A stretch of DNA of 64,000 bases from Geosiphon pyriformis (GCA_016748015.1 JAAOMT010000176.1:169238-233237), one strand, 5' to 3'. Numbered from the stretch's first letter, positions 24,432-35,963 are shown. Notes: generated by a model from the sequence alone, not told the origin. Made by a program: numbers and translations.

Positions 24432-25870
24432 TTAAGTGTTTAAGTTTGGTTGTTGTTCTATTATAATTATTGGTTCTAAATTTCGGGGAATATCTTCAGG
24501 ATTAATTAAAGAGGAATGTGTACCAATTTGTGGAATTAATGTTTCAGGATTGTTTCTAGAATGATAGTGTTTTAATCTGTCTCCATGTACAACTTTTGCT
24601 AGTATTTTGTCATCAAGTCTTAACTTGTATGATCTATTACCTAGAATTTCGTGAATATAAAATGGTCCATCCCATTTGTTTTCAAATTTTCCACTCCATT
24701 GTTTTTCTGTCTTAGTTCTGTGTAAGAAAACTTTATTTCCAACTTTAAATTCGTTGGTAATAAGTGGTAATTTGTTGTTATGTCTTTCTTTTTGTTGAGC
24801 TTGAGAATGTTCAATATGAGTTGCTGCTATTCTTCTTTTTCTTTCCAGTGTATTAAAAAGAGTGTAGGCCCTTCTTTGGAGTGTTTTTTGAAAGTTTTTT
24901 TCATTGATTGGTTGCACTGGGTATGTTTCCACTGTGAAATTAATTGGTAATGTTGCTGTCCTTCCATAAGTAAGATCAAATGGTATGTGTTTCATAGTAT
25001 CTTGTTTTAGTGTTCTGTATGCTAGTAACACTGATGGAATAAAGATATTCCATTCTTGCTCAAAGTCTGTTAAGACTTTGGCTAAAGATTCACACAATGT
25101 TCTGTTAAAACATTTTACAAGTCCATTTGTTTAAGAGTGATAAGGTGATGATAGAGGTCTTTTGACATTAAATCATTCACAAATTTTTTGTATCAAATTG
25201 TTCACAAAATGTGTTCCTTGATCAGATAAAAGTTCAATTGGACATCTATGTCTACAAATAATGTCTTCATAGATGAAATTTGCTACTAATTTTGCATCTG
25301 CTTTTTAGATGGCTCTAGCTTCAGGCCATTTGGTGAGATAATCTACTGCAACTGCAATATAATGATTTCTTTAGTTTGTGATAGGTAATGGTCCGACTAA
25401 ATCAATTCCAACTCTGTTAAAAGGTTGTCCAACTTTGATTGGATTTAAAGGTTCTGTGGGGCGAGTTCCTTTTTTTCTTTAACAACTATTACAAGATTCT
25501 ACATATTGTCAAATGTCTTTTTGCATGTGAGGCCAAAAATAATGTTCAAGAGTTCTTTGAATTGTTCTATCTCTTCCCAAGTGTGCTGAAGAAGGATCTG
25601 TGTACATGTTGTATAGAATTGTTTTTTTTTTCATTTTTCTGTACTAATTTGAGTAATTGGTTTGAGTTTTTACAATTTTTGTAATAGATTTTGTTGTGGT
25701 GTATAAAATATTGTTTGGATTGGTGTTGTAATCGATGTTTTTCACTTGGAGACCAATTTTCTGGCATGGTGAGAGTCTCCAAATAGTTTTTGATGTTGTT
25801 GTAGTTTTCTGGATCTATTGTTGTTGATTTTGTTGTTTGTTCTACTGTTAAGTTTGTTGGTGTTTTGTTG
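24432..25870 (-). pseudogene. Integrase of element 1
   Basis: Pieces read a Zn-binding His/Cys N-terminus, then a catalytic core with GIDLVGPLPIT, LLSDQGTHFVNN and HS-stop-TNGLVKCFNRTL. The C-terminal part (24432-25097) is open, with a VHGDRLKHYHSR tail and a GPF motif (KWDGPFYIHEILGNRSY). No chromodomain follows. The third catalytic residue (Glu in NGLVERFN of element 3) is Lys here. The stop at the conserved Gln of 'HSQTNG' is CAA to TAA. Frame changes between the core and the C-terminus confirm decay. Confidence 0.88.
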
Positions 25871-25885
25871 GTGTTAATGTTGGTA

Positions 25886-27561
25886 TTAATATTGTCTTAT
25901 TCTTGAGAGGCTATAAACATTGGTGTGTAATTTTCCTGGTTTGTGATGTACAATGTATCTGTAGTTTGCTAGGAAATCATTCCATTGAGACTGTTTGGCA
26001 CTTTGTTCAGTTTTCTTTTTATTAAGCCATTTGAGGCTAATATTGTCAGTTATTATGTCAAATTCTTTTCCATTTTTCAGGTATTGTTGAAAGTGTTTGA
26101 GAGCCCAGATGACTGCAGTGGCTTCCAATTCAGTTGAGCCATATTTGAGTTCTGTTGGCTTGAATGTTCTGCTGGTATAGGCAATAACTTGTTCCTGGCC
26201 ATTTTTATTTAATTATAATAAGATGGCACCAAATACTATGTGTAAAACATTAGTGGCTAATTGGAACTATTTGTTGAAGTCTGGGTAAGCAAGAACTGGG
26301 GCTGTTGTCAATTTTGTTTTGAGAGTTTCAAAAGCTTTTTGTTGTTCTTTAGTCCATTTGTATGACACGTTTTTGTTAGTAAGATAATTGAGTGGTTTGG
26401 CAATTTCTGAGAATTCTTTTATGAATTTTCGATAGTAAGAGGCTAATCTTACAAATCCTTGTAGTTCTGTGGTATTTCTGAGAGTTTGAAAGTTTTTGAC
26501 AGCACTGATTGTTCCAGGATTTGGTTTGACTCCATCTTTGCTAACAATGTGTTTAAGAAAAATTAAGCTTGTTTTTCCAAAGTGACATTTTTCAATGTTT
26601 AACTTCAATTTTGCTTTCCATAATCATTAAAAAACTTCTCACAGGTGAATAAGATGAGCTTTAAAGCTTGGTAAGTACATATCAGTGTCATCAAGGTAAA
26701 CAACTACTGATTGCCATAAGAGTCTTTTATATACAACATTCATGAATTGTTAGAATGTTGCTGGTGCATTGCAAAGTCCAAAAAGCATAATATTGAACTT
26801 ATAGTTTCTTCCTTGAGTGGTAAATACTGTTTTGGGTCAGTCTTTTGGGTCCATTTCGACTTGTCAGTATCCACTTTCTAAGTCTAAAGTTGAGAAGAAC
26901 TTGGCTTTTCCTAGAGCATCTAGTATGTTATTAATTCTTGGAAAAGGGTAGGCATCTCCAATTGTCACACTGTTCAATTGGCAATAGTTAACACAAAATC
27001 TGATTTTTCCATTTTTTTTTTGACAAAGACTATTGGTGAGGCCTAAAAACTTCTTGATGATTGAATTAATCCATTATTGAGCATTCTCTGGACTTCTTCT
27101 CTGATGAATTGGTGGCTGGCAGGTGGCACTCTGTAAGCTTGCTGACGTTTTGGTGGAGCATCTCCTGTATGAATCTGATGTTGAATCATATCCATTTTTC
27201 CCAGATTATTGTTGTCTTTTGCAAATATATCTGCAAATTCAGCTATCAATTGTTTCAATTGTCTTTGTTGTTGAAGTTCTAAGGAACTCATGTTGATTCG
27301 AGAGAGTTTTTCTTCCAAAAAGTGGTAGTTTTCAGTAGTGAGAATGATATTTGGATTTGGGAGTAGAGTGTGCTTTACAATTTCGATGAAATTAGAGACA
27401 ATTTGAGGGTTTTCATCTTGAAAAATATTGCTGTGTATGATTCTAATCTCTAGTTTGTTTAATAAGACAATAGGATAATTATTGGAGTTGTAGAATGTAA
27501 CTTGAAATTTTTTTATTCCTTTGAGAATATAAACGTTTGGAATTGAGATTTCATGCTTCAA
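25886..27561 (-). pseudogene. Reverse transcriptase and RNase H of element 1
   Basis: From the N-terminal side: connection segment DIFAKDNNNLGKMDMIQHQI, palm motifs AYRVPPASHQFI and MLNNGLIQSS, then NYKFNIMLFGLCNAPATF, active site YLDD, thumb (IEKCHFGKTSLIFLKHIVS, ASYYRKFIKEFSEIAKPLN), and RNase H (GSTELEATAVIWALKHFQQY, FDIITDN, WNDFLANYRYIVHHKPGK). The catalytic YLDD is intact. Stops and frame changes occur, one at a T-homopolymer near 27,012-27,022. Confidence 0.92.
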
Positions 27562-27729
27562 ACAGATTTGTTCATTGGATTCAAAGATTTGTTGTGTAGT
27601 GGTGGGTTTTGAGCAAGTGTAAATTTCGTGATGTTCTCCAAAAAGTAAAATGGTAATTGGCTGGGGAAGTTAAAGAATCTGGTGATATTTATTTTGTGTA
27701 TTAAGAGCTATGTTTACTGGAACTGTAAA

Positions 27730-28347
27730 TCATCCAGTTGAACCAAAACCTTGAGTTCTTCTTTCATTTTTTTCCAATTGTTCTCTGTTGTTTATTGATT
27801 GTAAACCCGAAATGTTGATTAAGGGTAAGTAAATTGCTTGAGCAATTTTTTCAGCATGTTCAATTTTGAATGGTTTGTTTGTCTTATTTTGTAACATAAT
27901 AGTAATGTTTCCAATGTATTCTGTATCTATAACTTCTCCTCTAATATTGATTCCTTTGCTTGCCAATAATGATCTGGAGACAATTTGAATTATTGCTCCT
28001 GGTGGAATTTCAAGAGCAATTTTAAGATTGATTTTTGTCAAAGACTTTGGTTGGAGAACCAAAGTATCTTTTTCTGGGTATCTTAGATTATATCCAGCAT
28101 CAATTTCGTGTGCTTTTTTTGGTCTGATTTCTTGGCCCAGGTTGTCAAAATATTTAAGTTGTAGAGATGGTTGCTTTTCAAGAAGATAGATGGGAGTGGT
28201 TGGTAGTTCTTCTACTAGTTCAAATACTCCAAATTCGATTTCATTTTCATCATTCTCATCTGGCAGAGAAATGCTAAGAGCATAACATTCTAAACACCAT
28301 TGGTCATCACAAGGCATAACACATTTTTCACACAATTGAATGTTCAT
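27730..28347 (-). pseudogene. dUTPase domain of the element 1 polyprotein, preceded by Cys-rich module
   Basis: The frame contains all five trimeric dUTPase motifs in order: DAGYNLRYP (motif 1), SRSLLASKGI (2), GEVIDTEYIGNI (3), EKIAQAI (4) and RRTQGFGSTG (5). dUTPase hydrolyses dUTP to dUMP and would limit uracil incorporation during reverse transcription. The N-terminus carries a paired-Cys module, C-x2-C-x3-C then WC-x2-C (CEKCVMPCDDQWCLEC). The domain lies between protease and RT and is in the same frame as Gag and protease, so it was part of one polyprotein. The ORF stops just after motif 5 at a TGA, followed by FTVPVN in frame, so that stop is secondary (probably from TGG). Confidence 0.9.
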
Positions 28348-29205
28348 TTGCTCTAATCGTTGAATTTAAGCTTCTTTGGTCAGATATGTGTGGCTTGCAA
28401 TTTGGTGGTAGGTTTCTACTTCATCTTTATAATCAAATCCAGCTAATTCCATAGTATACTCAATGTATTCAGCTTTTTTTGTTTGGCAGACATCTTTTTG
28501 GGTGGCTCTATTGATCAATGCCATTGCTAGGTCAAAAATTATTTCAGCATTATGAGAGTAGTAGTAAAGTTTATTGAGAGCACTGTTGTATGCTGCATCA
28601 AATGGTGTTCCTCTTCTGACTTTTTTCGAAATTGATAGAGCATATTAACAGGTCCAATCACATACTCCTTCTCTCATTGCTACATCAATCCAATTGCATT
28701 CTTCTGGTAGCCTTTCTTCACAAGTAAGGCAAGGAGTTTTGTTCCATTTTCCACTTTTTTTTGGGAATCCAAATCGTTCTCTATGGTATGTCTTATAGAA
28801 GTAACAAGTGTGAGTTTCGTATTCCTCTTTTAGAGAAATACAGGCTCCCATAGATGAAAGTTTCTTTTTGCAATCTTTGCATTTTAGTGGAATGTATGGT
28901 GGTTCATTTCATGGTTCTGGTATGGAATATCTAACTTTCTTCTATTCTCTTAATTCTTTGAAAATCTCTTGTTCTGTTTTCTCAGCCCAATTGGATGGTG
29001 ATCCAAAAGCCATGTAAGTTTCAGTAAGTGGCATTTCTTTCTTCTCTTTAAATTCAAATACTAGAGCTTTTTCTGATCGTTTGTTAAAGGTATCACAGGT
29101 TGCAGATACTATGGTATATTGTCCTTGGTATGAGATTTTAAGTTCTTGAGTTTTCCAGTTCAGGTTTGCATTGGCCTTGAGAAGCCAATCATTTCCGACT
29201 AGAGC
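28348..29205 (-). pseudogene. Linker between protease and dUTPase with Cys-rich segment
   Basis: Same frame as its neighbours, with several stops. After the protease it reads ALVGNDWLLKANANLNW, a retropepsin-tail pattern also seen in elements 2 and 3. The part at 28645-28851 is Cys-rich (HTCYFYKTYH, PCLTCEERLPEECNW, GVCDWTC) and probably binds zinc. No named domain is recognised. Confidence 0.6.
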
Positions 29206-29457
29206 TTAGTATTGGGGTGCATCCATAACAAAAACTTTAACTGAAATGGTGATTTCATCAATTGAAAAAGGGAAATCATCAATTTCTCCTACTGGAGTCT
29301 TCTTCATACCATTAGTTGTGACAATAACTGTTTGAGTTGGTCTGTCTACGTTTTGTTTGAGTTGTTGTATCAGCTGGTAAGTAATAATACTTTTAGCTGA
29401 TCCACTATCTAAGATTAAGCAAATGAGTTTTCCTTCCACTGTAGCTTCTGTATACAT
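29206..29457 (-). pseudogene. Aspartic protease of element 1
   Basis: Retropepsin-like: LICLILDSGSAKSIITYQLI has the D-S-G catalytic triplet, followed by a typical VIVTTNGMKKTPVGEI strand region. It would cleave the Gag-Pol polyprotein. A TAA where the other copies suggest Gln ends the frame. Confidence 0.82.
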
Positions 29458-29799
29458 AGCAGTAATTGCTTTCTGTTCATTGACTGCTGCATTACTAAGC
29501 AGAAATGGTGATTCATTTGCTTCAAATTCAAATGGAAATATATTTGACAGATTGGCATTTTGGGCAATTTGAGCTGGTCAAATGATGTGGTTGGAAGGGT
29601 TTGATTTTGGTGCTGCAACTTCACCTTCAAAAAGTGCAGTTTGTTGAAAATCCGATTTCTCTGGTATTGTAAAATAACTGGGTTGAGTGTGATAGTGATT
29701 GGGTCTTTGCTGACCCGAATTTTGGAGAACCAACTGGTTATTTGGATTGATTCTGTTGTGGTTATTCTGCAATTGATTTTGGGGTGTAAATTGGTTATG

Positions 29800-30849
29800 T
29801 TAAACCAATCTTCTTGCTGGTACTTGATATTGTTGAGTGGATGGTGTCTGATATGGCTGAATTGGTAAAGGTTGCTGATATTGTTGCTGCATTGATTGTG
29901 GAGCTGGTGAATAGTAATTGTTTTGATTTTGTGGTCTTGGTAAATAATAGATTGGTGGTAGAGATTGGTAATAAGATTGTTGTGGTGAAGAGTAACATTG
30001 ATTACTCCTGTTTTGTTGGTCTCTTTGTAATTTCCTACAATCTCGTTTCCAATGTCTTTGAATTTCACAATAATAACAATTTTGAGGTTGGTTATTGGAT
30101 GGTGATCCAAAGTTGTTTTGGTTACATCGTTGTGGGGGTTGATATCTTTGTGATTGTTGTTGCTGTTGTTGTTGGTTTGTGAAATAGCTTTTAACCTTTT
30201 TTGTGAGTTGGTCTATCTTTTCTTCAGCTGCTGAGCTGGTTTTTCTAATTGCAAGGTTTACAAGCTTGGTGTGATTTGCTTTTTCCATTGCCATTTCATA
30301 GCTCTTTGCATGTTTAATAGTAGTTGTTAAGTCTGCTGGAGCATGTGAATGGACTTTCTTAATCAGTTTGTCTTTTAACTCTGCTATAAACTGATCCAGA
30401 ATTTGAGCATTAGAATAGTAGTTATTGGTTTCCAATTGTCAGATTCGTCTGAGAAGTTTGTTAAATCTTCCAAGATAGGTCATAACAGTTTTAGATGTTT
30501 CTTGTTTGATATTGCGAAAGCGGTTTCTGAGAGTGATAGAGGTATTGTTGTTGGTAAATTATTGTAGAAAAGCATCTTTGAATGCTTGCCAGTTTTTAAA
30601 TGGTTCTTCTAAATTTTCAAACCATTTTCCTGCTGTTCCTTGGAGAAAGTAGGGAATTGCTTTAAGCATTCTTGCTGCAATCCAACCATTTGCATCTTCT
30701 GCTTTTTGAACTTTGTTAAGCCATTCTTGAGGACTGGTATCATTGTTTTCACCAGTGAATTCTGGAATTTTTGCAATGTAAGCAGTTGTCATTTCTTCTT
30801 TATTTCCTGTGATTTCTTCTGGTTCTGATTCAGTTTTTTCACTTTCCAA
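29800..30849 (-). pseudogene. Gag capsid and nucleocapsid of element 1
   Basis: Capsid-like segment 30559-30849 (WLNKVQKAEDANGW, MLKAIPYFLQGTAGKWFENL) matches the retrotransposon Gag pattern. The following piece 29800-30435 ends in a Gln/Asn/Pro-rich region holding one CCHC zinc knuckle, CYYCEIQRHWKRDC (C-x2-C-x4-H-x4-C), for RNA packaging. A TAA splits the capsid at AFLQ-stop-FTNNN, and a TGA follows at LRRI-stop-QLE. Confidence 0.88.
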
Positions 30850-30999
30850 GCTTTCTGAATGATTACTTTCGTTTTCCTGTAAGTAATCAATGATATTGGC
30901 ACTTGTTAATATTGGTTCTTGTTGTTGAGTAGGATTTTTAAGTGACTGAAAATCTTCTGGTCTGGAGAAACAGTTAAGTAGTAAACTTAATGTGTGTGA

Positions 31000-31509
31000 T
31001 TAAACAAGTGAAATTGGAAATGGTGTAATAGAAAGTGGTAATTTGATACTGGTTCCTTGTTCAAGTGTTTGCAAGTGTTTGGCAGTTGTCTTTGATAGTA
31101 TTGGAGTGTTTGGAGTGGTTCTTGAGTATTGTTTCACTTTTTGTTTGCCTTTGTTGCTTGTCTCTGTTTCTAATTCAAAGTTAAAAGAGTATTTGGGCTG
31201 TACTGGGTATTTTTTTTCACAGTACTCAATAATATTAAAATTAAGTTCTTGAAAGTAGGTAGCAAGTGTTTCACTGTTCAGGTCTTCTGTTTCCAATTGT
31301 GAATAGTGCACTAAATTATTGTAGAGGTTGCTTCTAACTTCTGAAATGTTGTAGTTTCCAAAAAGATAATTGTTGATGCGATTTTTAATATATTGGTATA
31401 CTGATTTCTTAACAACTTCAATTCCATCTGGGATGTTGAATCTTTGCTTGCAGTGGGTGTAAATTGATTGATGATACTCTAGAGTTGTTGTGTTTGGTGT
31501 GGTTGCCAC
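31000..31509 (-). CDS. N-terminal Gag region of element 1
   Basis: 169-aa frame, first ORF after the 5' LTR and in the same frame as capsid. Helical N-terminus (HCKQRFNIPDGIEVVKKSVY, NRINNYLFGNYNISEVRSNL) then a basic Thr/Pro/Lys region. No known domain. It is probably the N-terminus of Gag, now cut off by a stop. The start is the first ATG, 46 bp from the LTR. Confidence 0.6.
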   Translation of the reverse strand: MATTPNTTTLEYHQSIYTHCKQRFNIPDGIEVVKKSVYQYIKNRINNYLFGNYNISEVRSNLYNNLVHYSQLETEDLNSETLATYFQELNFNIIEYCEKKYPVQPKYSFNFELETETSNKGKQKVKQYSRTTPNTPILSKTTAKHLQTLEQGTSIKLPLSITPFPISLV

Positions 31510-31536
31510 TTTGAATTTGTTGTTGCTGTGTTATTT

Positions 31537-31554
31537 CTGTGGAAGAGCACCAAA
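31537..31554 (-). other. Primer-binding site of element 1
   Basis: On the plus strand the sequence CTGTGGAAGAGCACCA ends exactly with a tRNA-like CCA, two bases from the LTR. On the element strand it reads TT then TGGTGCTCTTCCACAG. The tRNA cannot be named from memory. Confidence 0.75.
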
Positions 31555-32574
31555 TGTTACTGGAGGTTTTTGGTCTCTTTTTTTGAATGTTGTTAATGTT
31601 GATTTGCTGTGAATTTACATTTCCAGAAAGTAGTTGGACCTTCAGTAACTGAATTTATCTTCAAATTATCTCCTATAATTTGAACTGCTGGGCTTATAAG
31701 TGGAATAGCCAATTCCTTGCCAGTTATTTTATGTAGTTATGTTATAGTAAATGTCAACTCTTTCCCAGGAATTGCTCATCTGGAAGCTCACTAAAAAATG
31801 TGTAGTTATTTTGCTGTGAAAGTTAACTCTTCTACAGGAATTTCGTCTGTAGGCTACCCTAATGATTATAATAAGAAAAAAAAATAAAAAAAAATAAAAA
31901 AAATGTAAAAAAAATTGAATTTTGTCAAGGGAAATGTTTTCTATTCAGGTTTGGAGTTACTAACAGTTTACTGAAATTGGTAGCTAATCAATTTCAAAAT
32001 GTTAGTTGGGTTTTGGAGATTTTCTAAGTGCAATAATTAAAGAATTTGGTTTTTTTTTGAATTATTTGATATTTATTTCTTTTTGTGTGTATAGGAATAA
32101 TTCTAAGTAATAAATTTAAAGTAAAATACATTTTCTTGAAGAGAAAAGCTCTTCTTTTATACAACTTGTTGTAGTACTAGTCTATGAACTTGCACTTTTT
32201 CTCTTTGCTCAAATTTCGGTGAACTAAAGATATATTTTGATGAACTACAAGTTATTTTGCTGAACTATTGATTAATTTGGATGAACTATTCATAATTTCG
32301 GCGAATTTCTATAAATTTCGGCGAATTTCATATAAATTTCGGCGAATTTCTGTAAATTTCGGCGATTTTTAGAATGTTACAAAGTTCAGGGTATTGTGTA
32401 ATTTGATCATTCTACTTTCTGTTATACTAATTAGATTATTTAATTGAATTGTGATATGTGATAATTGATTAAATAATAAATGATAATTTGAAATGATATT
32501 AATATACTAATTAATTATAGAAATTATAAGGGTAATTTTCCTGCTAATTAATAGTTAAAATTCTACTGGTAACA
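31555..32574 (-). repeat. 5' LTR of element 1 (right copy)
   Basis: Pairs with 22604-23622. It retains four consecutive TTTCGGCGA-type motifs (32296-32370) about 18 bp apart that are eroded in the left copy. Confidence 0.95.
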
Positions 32575-33790
32575 ACATATTTATTATAAAATTGGAAAAT
32601 TTTTTAGACAAAAAAGACAATATCCAAGTATGATTAAATGATGTCATGAAAATCATTATTGTTAATAATTGGAACAATGCCAAAGCTTTACAAACTATTC
32701 CATATTTTTTACAAGATACTGCTAATTTATAGTATTAAAATTTGATCAACAAACTTATCACTTTTAATGTGTTTAAAATTAAATTTTTAAGATATTTTAA
32801 CAATAATAACAGTATTAATCACTTGATAATGGCATTTACCACTATTAAACAGAGTAACATGAAAGCAGTTATTACTTACTTGGGATACTTTTACAGAAAT
32901 CTGTACCAAATACAAGCAATTAATGCAAATTACTTCATAGTACCACAAATTCTGAACCAATTTATTTGCAGTCTGTACAGTAGTTTTCTACAACATATAT
33001 GCCTATTATATTCACAAATGCTCTAAAATGCAATTACACATGTCAAAGATTTTGAATTAGCCAAACTCAAAGCCAACTATGTTCAAGTCATAAATCTAGT
33101 AATAAACAAATTATCTGACTTGGATTCTAAACTGAAACAATTTAATGATTCAATTAACCAAAAGCTAGAAGGATACTTAACTAACAATCAAGCAATTTAT
33201 TAGTCTTTATAACATTGCAATAATTATGAAAATTCAAATTACTTCCAAAATCAACCATGTTTATTATTGTTAATCAATCAACAATGACAACAAAAAATAT
33301 GTAATTGTTACTATTATGGTAAACAAAAACATTTGCAAATTGACTGTTGCATTTGGTTAAATGATCAATAATCAGAAAATCAATATCAAAATCCCAATTG
33401 CCAATTTCAAACTCTGAATTATTAATTAAATCAAGACCCATATCAGCCTTATTACACTTTAATAATACAACAGGCAATATACTTATTATTAATTTATTAA
33501 ACTTCAGGACTAGTAATATATTAATCACAGCCACAAGTCATTTATCAACCTTAAACATTTTAAATACTACTATAAAACTTAGCTTAAATAACACCCAAAA
33601 ATCAAAGACTGAGAATTACTCATATTCAACAAAACTAGAGATCAGTAATAGTAATGTATTAACTAATCTCCAGTTTATTAAACCAGTTCTCAAGATTATG
33701 CCAGCAGAGTTTGAAAACTGGGTATACCCAAAACCCAAATTTCCAGAACTATTTAAGTCTTCTAATTACTTCAGAAGATACTCAATTTAA
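32575..33790 (+). pseudogene. Gag of element 2, continuation after the insertion
   Basis: Continues capsid (KDNIQV-stop-LNDVM, IPYFLQDTANL), then FIIKLENF-type and HVKDFELAKLKANYVQVINL segments, and a CCHC knuckle CNCYYYGKQKHLQIDC in which the second Cys is Tyr (C-x2-Y). The same segments are in element 3 on the other strand. Confidence 0.82.
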
Positions 33791-33939
33791 CAAACAAGAA
33801 ACTAATTAAAACCAACAACTACTTACCAATAATATTATACTAGCAACTATCACAGAGGGCAAATTACTTATTATAATATTCTTTTTTGAAATAAAAACCT
33901 TATTAGAAACATTATTATTTAGTGAAATCACTCTTAATA

Positions 33940-34340
33940 CCAAACTAATTACTGTTATATATATTGATATTAAAGTTAATAGCCACTTTATTAAACTAAT
34001 CCTTGATAGTGATTCAATAGATAACATTATTACATGACAATTCATGAACCAATTAGGTTGCTGAGTTGATTGTATTGTTAGCACTAGAATTATTACTACT
34101 AATGAAGTAATAAAAACATCTATTAGTAAATTAATGACTTTCTATTTGAAATCAACAGCATTATAGCACCAATCAAAGTATTGGTAATAGAGGCCATGCA
34201 GTACTAAACACTAGTTGATAATAATTGGCTGTTCAAAATCAATGCTATGCTTAACTAGAATACTTAGAAGCTACAACTTAGTCAAAATAATTTGCAAACT
34301 TGAGTACTTGCTATTTGTAATCACTTTAAACCATCTACTA
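33940..34340 (+). pseudogene. Protease remnant of element 2
   Basis: YIDIKVNSHFIKLILDSDSI then DNIIT-stop-QFMNQLGC has the retropepsin layout, with DSD in place of the expected DSG. The downstream stretch NNWLFKINAML parallels GNDWLLKANA of element 1. Confidence 0.7.
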
Positions 34341-34439
34341 TACATCTACTAATAGAATTTGAGAAAGAAAAAAAAAACTTATCTAAAAAGCTTATCAAGT
34401 TTTATGGGCTAATAAAAACCACAATAAACTACTGTTAAC

Positions 34440-34470
34440 CCTAATTAGAAAAAAAAAAAAAAAAAAAAAG
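34440..34470. repeat. Poly(A) run in element 2
   Basis: A run of about 20 A residues within the Cys-rich linker region. It is a likely site of frameshift slippage. Confidence 0.8.
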
Positions 34471-35448
34471 GAAAAAGAAGAAAGACAACTTCAAGTCACT
34501 ACCTTAACATATATTTAATATAACATTATACTACCAAAACAACCAATTTATTGCTAATCCAAACTAATCTGCATTAATTGTGACAAAAAATTGTCAACAA
34601 TGGGTGTATGTTGTGATAACAATGAGAAATAGCCAACAACAACCAAGTATTATTATTGTCTATGTGTTCTTAAACACTTTAAATGACCCAAACAACAAGA
34701 AAAATGGGACAATAAGTCTTGTCTTGTGTGTAAAACAATTCTTCCCAATAAAAAAATGTGGAACAACATTTTTGGGCAAGAAAAAACATACAATAAATCA
34801 TATCAATATATAATTCTAATTAATGACTGAGTACAAAGAAGAACTTTAATTAATGCTACTTAAAAATAAGTGCTAAGATGATTAAAAAATTATTCACATA
34901 ATGAGCATAAAATCTGGAAATGACAAATACCAAAGCTAAAGGCATTTCAACCAATAAAATACTGAAAATTAAAAACAACTCATTAACACTTCCTGAACCC
35001 AAATTTGTTTTAACTTTTAAATTTGATGATAATGTTATAGATAATCCTAAGCAATTCCACAAGCACTACCAAGACTTAGTACCAACTCATAAAGAGCAAA
35101 AGCAAAGACTAAAACAATTAAATACAAGGCTGTGTAAATATTGCTTAATTTCCAGTGACTTTAAATATTATAATAATTGTAATCTTATTTACAATTTACT
35201 ATTATGCATAATCTATTTGATCTCTGGAAAAAAAACCAATCAGTAAATGCACAGTGGAATTGAAATTGAAATTTAATCCTAATTCAGAATCTAATAATAA
35301 TGACAACAACAATAGTTCTAACTCCATTTACTATAACAATGACAATAACAATTCAAATTCTGATTACAATTCCAAACAATATATTATGTTTTTGGATCTT
35401 TTTATAAAGCAAAAACTAAAATAGTTTAGTGATAACAATAAAAGTATT

Positions 35449-35860
35449 ATGCCAAAACACATGTATAATACCAATACAGAGTTTAATCTTAGGTATTTAG
35501 AAAAAATTACTATTAGATTAGAACTACATTTGCACACCAGTATAGATCTGAAAATAGTACTAGAAATTTTAACAACAATAATGGTTCAATTAGCATTTAG
35601 ATTTAGTTTAATAAAAAAAGATATTAATATCAGAAGAAGAATAATTGATGCAAAATATATAGAAAATATTATTGCAATACTACAAAAAAAATTAGAAAAA
35701 CCATATATAATTGAATTAAATGAAAAGATAGCACAAGCAATATTTCTACCTTTAGTGAAAATAGCTTAATTAATGCTAATGAGAACAAAAAAAAAATTAA
35801 AAATCATAATTAAAAGAAAAAATGGATTTGAATTAACAGATAAAATAGACATACTAATTA
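35449..35860 (+). pseudogene. dUTPase remnant of element 2
   Basis: Motif 1 eroded (NTEFNLRYLEK), motif 3 as DAKYIENIIAILQ, motif 4 as NEKIAQAIFLPL, motif 5 as KRKNGFELTDK. Homologous to the domain in elements 1 and 3, so the dUTPase was present before these families diverged. Confidence 0.8.
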
Positions 35861-35963
35861 ATATAACAGAAAAAAAACCAATTAATAAGAGAGAATTATT
35901 TCCACCAATCAATCAGTTTTCATTCTACTATATGACCAATATATATTAGTAACAAAAAAAAAA

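Larger units (their letters stand above)
22604..32574 (-). mobile_element. LTR retrotransposon 'element 1' (Ty3/gypsy type with dUTPase), youngest copy
   Basis: Two ~1020-bp LTRs (22604-23622 and 31555-32574) start TGTTAC and end GTAACA and are flanked by the 4-bp direct repeat ACAT (22600-22603 and 32575-32578). On the minus strand the order is Gag, CCHC knuckle, protease, Cys-rich module, dUTPase, RT, RNase H, integrase with GPF motif, then an extra ORF before the 3' LTR. A primer-binding site lies beside the right LTR and a purine tract (AAGGAAGAGA) beside the left LTR. The coding frame has premature stops (mostly expected Gln or Trp codons) and frameshifts in homopolymers, so this copy is probably inactive. 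It is nonetheless the best preserved in the window. Inserted into gag of element 2. Confidence 0.95.

Noticed and set aside
32290-32370. TTTCGGCGAA repeats in the LTR as heat shock elements
   Set aside because: GAA and TTC triplets occur, but spacing is 1 or 3 bases instead of the required 2, so they do not form nGAAnnTTCn arrays.
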